Shown here piece after piece: positions 14,739-18,441 of a stretch of 18,441 bases of DNA. Below the pieces are notes generated by a model. That model did not search any database. It had not been told where the DNA came from and worked only from the letters and a program-made list of their open reading frames with translations. A program made the translations under genes and the position numbers. The DNA comes from DATJQF01 sp035505995. GTDB lineage: Bacteria; Bacteroidota; Bacteroidia; Bacteroidales; FEN-979. Each line of letters opens with the position of its first letter. Within the stretch, counting starts at the first letter, position 1. Location: assembly GCA_035505995.1 (NCBI GenBank), contig DATJQF010000040.1, positions 1 to 18,441 on the forward strand, written 5' to 3'.

Positions 14739-17700
14739 ATGAGATTCCGGGGGATTTTACTCTGCACGGTGTTGATCGCCTGCAGCTATTCTGTGAGCGC
14801 CCAGTTCATGGAGCCGAAGATCAACCCGGAAGATCCGACACTGCCCGGGTGGGTGAAGCTCATGTATGCGGAGCCCCCCAATGTCTACAGGGTGGATAGT
14901 GCCTATCAGGCTTATTACCGGGAGGTTCCTTTCAAAGAAACTTCGTACACCCGGTATTACCTAAGATGGAGGTTAGCGGTCAGCAGAGAAGTGAACGAGG
15001 AGGGCTATGTGGTTCCTGCAACCCTTTCCGAAAAAATCCAACTCGAAGAAAGGATCCGCTCGTTGCATAACAAGGGGAATAATGCTCCGGCTTCCCAACA
15101 ATGGTCTTTTGCCGGACCCCGCATTCATTTGAGGGCAAAATATTCTGCTGCCGATTCCGTGTTCCCGCTGTCGGAGCAGGCCAATACCTACTGCATCGAC
15201 CAGAGCGTTTCCAACCCGGATCTCCTGTTCTGCGGGACTGAGTCGGGAGGCGTATATAAATCGACCGATAAGGGAGCTCACTGGACATTGGTCTCCCAGG
15301 GCCTGCTTATCTATTCTGTTTCGGCCATTGCCATTAATCCTTTCAATGAGAATGAAGTGATGTTCGGGGCGTCCGGGTTCATTTATAAAACGACGGATGG
15401 GGGCAGCACCTGGCAACTAACCGGCAGTTCCACCTTCCAGCAAACCGGCGTTAATCCCTGGCAGATCGAATACAATCCCTCGAACCCGATGATAGTGTAC
15501 GCCGCGTGCGACAAGGGATTTTATCGTACCACCGACGGCGGTGCCAACTGGACGCAGATCCTTCCCTACGAGAGCATGTCGGTTGCCATCAAGCCCTATG
15601 ATGCAAATACCGTATATGCCCTGCAGTATAACCCCAACACGAAATCCCCTGATTTTTATAAGTCCGTGAACGGCGGGCTTACGTTCTCTATTCGTCCGTC
15701 GGGGTGGTTTGCCGTTCCTCCCGGGGACCTGGGAAAGATAGAGAGCCACGGGGGCAGGATTGCCGTGACGAAGGCCAATCCCAACCGCGTGTACGTCCTG
15801 CTGGTCGGCAACAGCGATTCAGCGGCAGGACTGCAATTAGGGGGGTATATCGGGGTGTATTCCAGCCAGGATGCCGGGGAAAGCTGGACCCTTCCGCAGC
15901 AGCTCATCGGCAAACCCTATGATCCGGTCACTCATCCCAACCTGATGGATTTCGACGGCTACAGCAGCACGTATAACCAGATCTATTACAACACGGCTCT
16001 CATTGTTTCCCAGCTGAATGAAAACCGTTTGCTGATCGGGGGACTGAACCTCTGGAGAAGCGACGACGGTGCGGTGACCTATCAGCCGGTGGGAGGGTAT
16101 ATCGGCACCATTCCATACCTGCATGTAGATATTCAGGAACTGAAAGTGTATCGGACCTCTTCCACTTCTGAAGAGGTTTGGATCGCAAGCGACGGCGGGG
16201 TGAATTACTCAACGGATTTCGTGGATACCCATGACTCGCGCTGCAATGGAATATTTGCCGGTGCATTCTGGGGATTCGACCAGGGATGGAATGAGGATAT
16301 CCTGGTGGGCGGAAGGTATCATAACGGAAATGCCGGATATTACCAGGGATATCCTCCGAATGAATTCCTGTCGCTGGGTGGAGGGGAAGCTCCCACGGGA
16401 TACGTCAATTACAGCGACGAAAGAAAAACCTATTTCTCCGATATCGGCGGCAGGGTGCTTCCTGAATCGACGGACAGCCTGGTGCATACTTTCAGTATGT
16501 ACAACTCCCCCAATGAGTCCTACTGGGAGAACAGCAGTTCCCGGATCTGTTTCGACTGGCGTTACTGGAATGTCGCCTATATGGGTAAAGACAACCAGCT
16601 CATGAAGAGCATTGACGGAGGAAGCTCTTTTATGCCGGTTTACACATTTACCAACAATCCCTCGAACCAGGTGCTCTGGATCGAGCAAAGCTTTTCTGAT
16701 CCGGAAGTATTTTATCTCCAGGTGGTGATCAATAATGTGAGCCGGTTGATGCGAAGTCCGGATGGCGGCGCCACCTGGGCGCCGGTAACCCTCCCGGTCA
16801 GCGGGAAACGGGAAATGGTGTTCACGCTCGGCTATTCCGGATCCGATGAATTGTGGGTCGCTTTTACTTACGGGAGCAACGGGCACAAAGTGTATCACAC
16901 GATTGACGGAGGCGCCAGCTGGACCAACCTGACCAGCTCCCTGCTGGACGACCTGCGGATCAAGGCGATTGCCTGTCAGGCAGGCACGGACGGAACAATT
17001 TACATCGCGGCCTTGAACGGATCGGTTTTCTATAAGAATAATTCGCTCCCCGAATGGCAGGCGCTGGTTGACGGTCTACCCGTTGGTACAGATCCACTCC
17101 GGCTGGTTCCTTTTTACCGGGACCGTAAACTTCGCCTCGGCACCTGGAACATGGCCATCTGGGAGACCAGTCTCCCGGATACGTCCCGCCTGATGGCCAA
17201 TTTTTCTGCTGATTATGCCTCCTTCTATTGCCCGGGCGACACGATCCGGTTTGTCAATCATAGCGTCTGCAGCGGGAATGCCACCTGCCAGTGGTCATTC
17301 CCCGGAGGGACTCCTTCCACGTCCACCCTGTATAATCCTTCGGTGGTGTATTCACAGCCCGGTTCGTACGATGTGACCCTCGTCGTTACCGACGGCAACC
17401 AGCGGGATACCCTTACCCGGACAGGCTTTATCAACGCTTCGGCTTTTGCCGTTTTCCCGGTGAACGAGGGGTTCGAGGAGGGAAACCTGCCCGACACCTG
17501 GAGACTTAAGGATGACGGAGAAGACGGCGTGAACTGGGCGGTGACCGGTTTGGCCGGGGGATTCGGCGCAAGCAATAACAGCCTCCTGTTTGATAATTTT
17601 GATTTTGATGTGACCGGGAAACAGGATGAAGTCTGGACGCCAAAACTTGATTTTACCGATGTGATGGACGCCAGCGTGCTATTTGATGTCGCCTATGCCG

Positions 17701-18254
17701 AATACGGAGGTCAGTACTCGGATACGATGGCGGTGCTGGCCACCGGCGACTGCGGGGTGACCTACAGGGAATATTACCGGAAAGGAGGGCAGGATCTGGC
17801 CACTGCACCGGATTATACCGCGGGGATCTTTATCCCGGATGCCACGCAATGGCGGACGGATTCGATCGTGGTTTCTGATTTTGCGGGCCAGCCGGAAGTG
17901 ATCGTTGCCTTCCGGAACATCGGCCACTGGGGACAGGCACTGTATGTGGATAATGTCCGCGTCAATGTATTGCATCCCCTTGGGATCCGGGATCTTGCAT
18001 CCGGAGGATCGGTGCTGATCAGCCCCAACCCGAACGACGGACATTTCCGCATCCTGTACCGGGATCTGGCAGGAATTTCCTGTCAGACCGAGATTTTGAA
18101 TTCAACCGGATCGATCGTTTATACCGGTACCGACAAGCCCGGAACCAGCGGGTGGACCAAAGAATACGATCTTACCGGCTTCTCAAAAGGGATTTACCTG
18201 GTCAGGATCCATGCAGGGAACAGCGTTGTTTCCGGAAAGCTGATCATTTTCTGA
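14739..18254 (+). CDS. Large T9SS cargo protein: Asp-box beta-propeller, PKD domain, jelly-roll module and type A sorting domain
   Basis: The product is 1171 residues from the ATG at 14739; a TTG two codons upstream is less likely. A signal peptide (MRFRGILLCTVLIACSYSVS, then AQ) is followed by about 800 residues with Asp-box (BNR) motifs: STDKGAHW, TTDGGSTW, TTDGGANW, SQDAGESW, SPDGGATW, TIDGGASW and weaker ones (SVNGGLTF, SIDGGSSF). This is the sortilin / sialidase / GH74-like propeller type. About 817-905 is a PKD domain (DTIRFVNHS, WSFPGG, YSQPGSYDVTLVVTDG). About 910-1075 is a MAM / choice-of-anchor-J-like jelly roll (EGFEEGNLPDTWRL, ending ALYVDNVRV). About 1090-1171 is the T9SS type A sorting domain (SPNPNDGHFRI, ILNSTGSIV, GFSKGIYLVRI). 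Catalytic residues of GH74 or sialidases were not identified. Likely surface-exposed; the role could be adhesion or glycan binding. Confidence 0.88.
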   Translation: MRFRGILLCTVLIACSYSVSAQFMEPKINPEDPTLPGWVKLMYAEPPNVYRVDSAYQAYYREVPFKETSYTRYYLRWRLAVSREVNEEGYVVPATLSEKIQLEERIRSLHNKGNNAPASQQWSFAGPRIHLRAKYSAADSVFPLSEQANTYCIDQSVSNPDLLFCGTESGGVYKSTDKGAHWTLVSQGLLIYSVSAIAINPFNENEVMFGASGFIYKTTDGGSTWQLTGSSTFQQTGVNPWQIEYNPSNPMIVYAACDKGFYRTTDGGANWTQILPYESMSVAIKPYDANTVYALQYNPNTKSPDFYKSVNGGLTFSIRPSGWFAVPPGDLGKIESHGGRIAVTKANPNRVYVLLVGNSDSAAGLQLGGYIGVYSSQDAGESWTLPQQLIGKPYDPVTHPNLMDFDGYSSTYNQIYYNTALIVSQLNENRLLIGGLNLWRSDDGAVTYQPVGGYIGTIPYLHVDIQELKVYRTSSTSEEVWIASDGGVNYSTDFVDTHDSRCNGIFAGAFWGFDQGWNEDILVGGRYHNGNAGYYQGYPPNEFLSLGGGEAPTGYVNYSDERKTYFSDIGGRVLPESTDSLVHTFSMYNSPNESYWENSSSRICFDWRYWNVAYMGKDNQLMKSIDGGSSFMPVYTFTNNPSNQVLWIEQSFSDPEVFYLQVVINNVSRLMRSPDGGATWAPVTLPVSGKREMVFTLGYSGSDELWVAFTYGSNGHKVYHTIDGGASWTNLTSSLLDDLRIKAIACQAGTDGTIYIAALNGSVFYKNNSLPEWQALVDGLPVGTDPLRLVPFYRDRKLRLGTWNMAIWETSLPDTSRLMANFSADYASFYCPGDTIRFVNHSVCSGNATCQWSFPGGTPSTSTLYNPSVVYSQPGSYDVTLVVTDGNQRDTLTRTGFINASAFAVFPVNEGFEEGNLPDTWRLKDDGEDGVNWAVTGLAGGFGASNNSLLFDNFDFDVTGKQDEVWTPKLDFTDVMDASVLFDVAYAEYGGQYSDTMAVLATGDCGVTYREYYRKGGQDLATAPDYTAGIFIPDATQWRTDSIVVSDFAGQPEVIVAFRNIGHWGQALYVDNVRVNVLHPLGIRDLASGGSVLISPNPNDGHFRILYRDLAGISCQTEILNSTGSIVYTGTDKPGTSGWTKEYDLTGFSKGIYLVRIHAGNSVVSGKLIIF

Positions 18255-18276
18255 TGATTCACAAAACGGAGAATTC

Positions 18277-18300
18277 CCTGGCAGGAAACTTTTTCCCAGG
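18277..18300. terminator. Possible hairpin in the gap between convergent genes
   Basis: CCTGG (18277-18281) pairs with CCAGG (18296-18300). Four further pairs lie inside (one a G-T wobble) with a 2-base bulge and a 4-base loop. It lies between the stops of the T9SS gene and the right-edge gene, where a terminator is expected. No strong T-tract follows on either strand, so the call is weak. Confidence 0.25.
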
Positions 18301-18306
18301 ACTTTC

Positions 18307-18441
18307 TTACCGGAACTCCGAAAACATCTTTTCGAGGGTGCTCCTTTTTTTCTCCCCGAAATAATAGCCGGATTTTTCCAGGGATTTCAGTCCGGCCATC
18401 CCGAACGTGAGCTCGTTGTTCGCCATCCGCGCCTGGTCCAG
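18307..18441 (-). CDS. C-terminal end of an unrecognised protein, partial at right edge
   Basis: Forty-four codons are open on the minus strand from the right edge to a TAA at 18307-18309. The translation has coding character like its neighbours (NELTFGMAGLKSLEKSGYYF, then a basic EKKRSTLEKMFSEFR end) and looks like two short helices finishing a soluble protein. The gene is convergent with the large T9SS gene (52 bp between stops). The family cannot be recognised from this tail, and the start is outside the window. Confidence 0.6.
   Translation of the reverse strand: MDQARMANNELTFGMAGLKSLEKSGYYFGEKKRSTLEKMFSEFR

Noticed and set aside
1..18441. A search for tRNA, rRNA, CRISPR arrays, integrases, transposases and phage genes
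   Set aside because: None was seen on either strand. The only repeat-like mobile candidate is the 61-bp element at 877-937.

Overview
The window looks like chromosomal DNA of a member of the Bacteroidota. Three things support this. Two large secreted proteins end in type IX secretion system (T9SS) type A sorting domains. The best promoter visible has the Bacteroidota sigma-A form (TTTG, 19 bp, TAnnTTTG). An ECF sigma / zinc-finger anti-sigma pair and a lipoprotein RND adaptor are also typical of the phylum. The species cannot be named from the sequence. No rRNA, tRNA, CRISPR, insertion sequence or phage gene is visible.

Layout, left to right. (1) Positions 1-120, minus strand: a Crp/Fnr-type helix-turn-helix fragment without its sensor domain runs off the left edge; it lies just downstream of a class I SAM methyltransferase (133-750, minus). 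(2) Positions 877-937: a 61-bp G/C-tract element with perfect 9-bp terminal inverted repeats and nested hairpins sits directly behind the next gene. (3) Positions 943-4600: an envelope signalling module. A secreted or anchored von Willebrand A (YfbK-like) protein is divergent from an ECF sigma factor and an overlapping transmembrane anti-sigma factor with a periplasmic TPR-like tail. (4) Positions 4615-5232, minus: a secreted START-domain protein, convergent with the anti-sigma gene. (5) A 315-bp intergenic region with a candidate promoter, then a three-gene tripartite efflux operon (5548-11273): TolC-like outer-membrane factor, lipoprotein adaptor and HAE1-type RND pump. (6) A second, unrelated SAM methyltransferase (11335-11976), convergent with a small four-helix membrane protein of unknown function (12004-12585, minus). 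(7) Two divergent T9SS cargo proteins: a beta-helix-like protein (12638-14620, minus) and a 1171-residue Asp-box propeller / PKD / jelly-roll protein (14739-18254, plus). (8) The C-terminal 44 codons of an unrecognised minus-strand gene at the right edge.

The efflux genes should form one complex from inner to outer membrane, and the AcrB proton-relay residues are conserved in the pump. The sigma, anti-sigma and vWA genes probably form one regulatory unit that senses an envelope signal, but the signal and the wiring are inference. The two T9SS proteins are probably surface-attached or released; their substrates are unknown. Most of the window is ordinary. The points most worth a second look are the vWA/sigma/TPR-anti-sigma module, the 61-bp palindromic element, the orphan Crp HTH fragment and a marked excess of the hexamer GGATCC.
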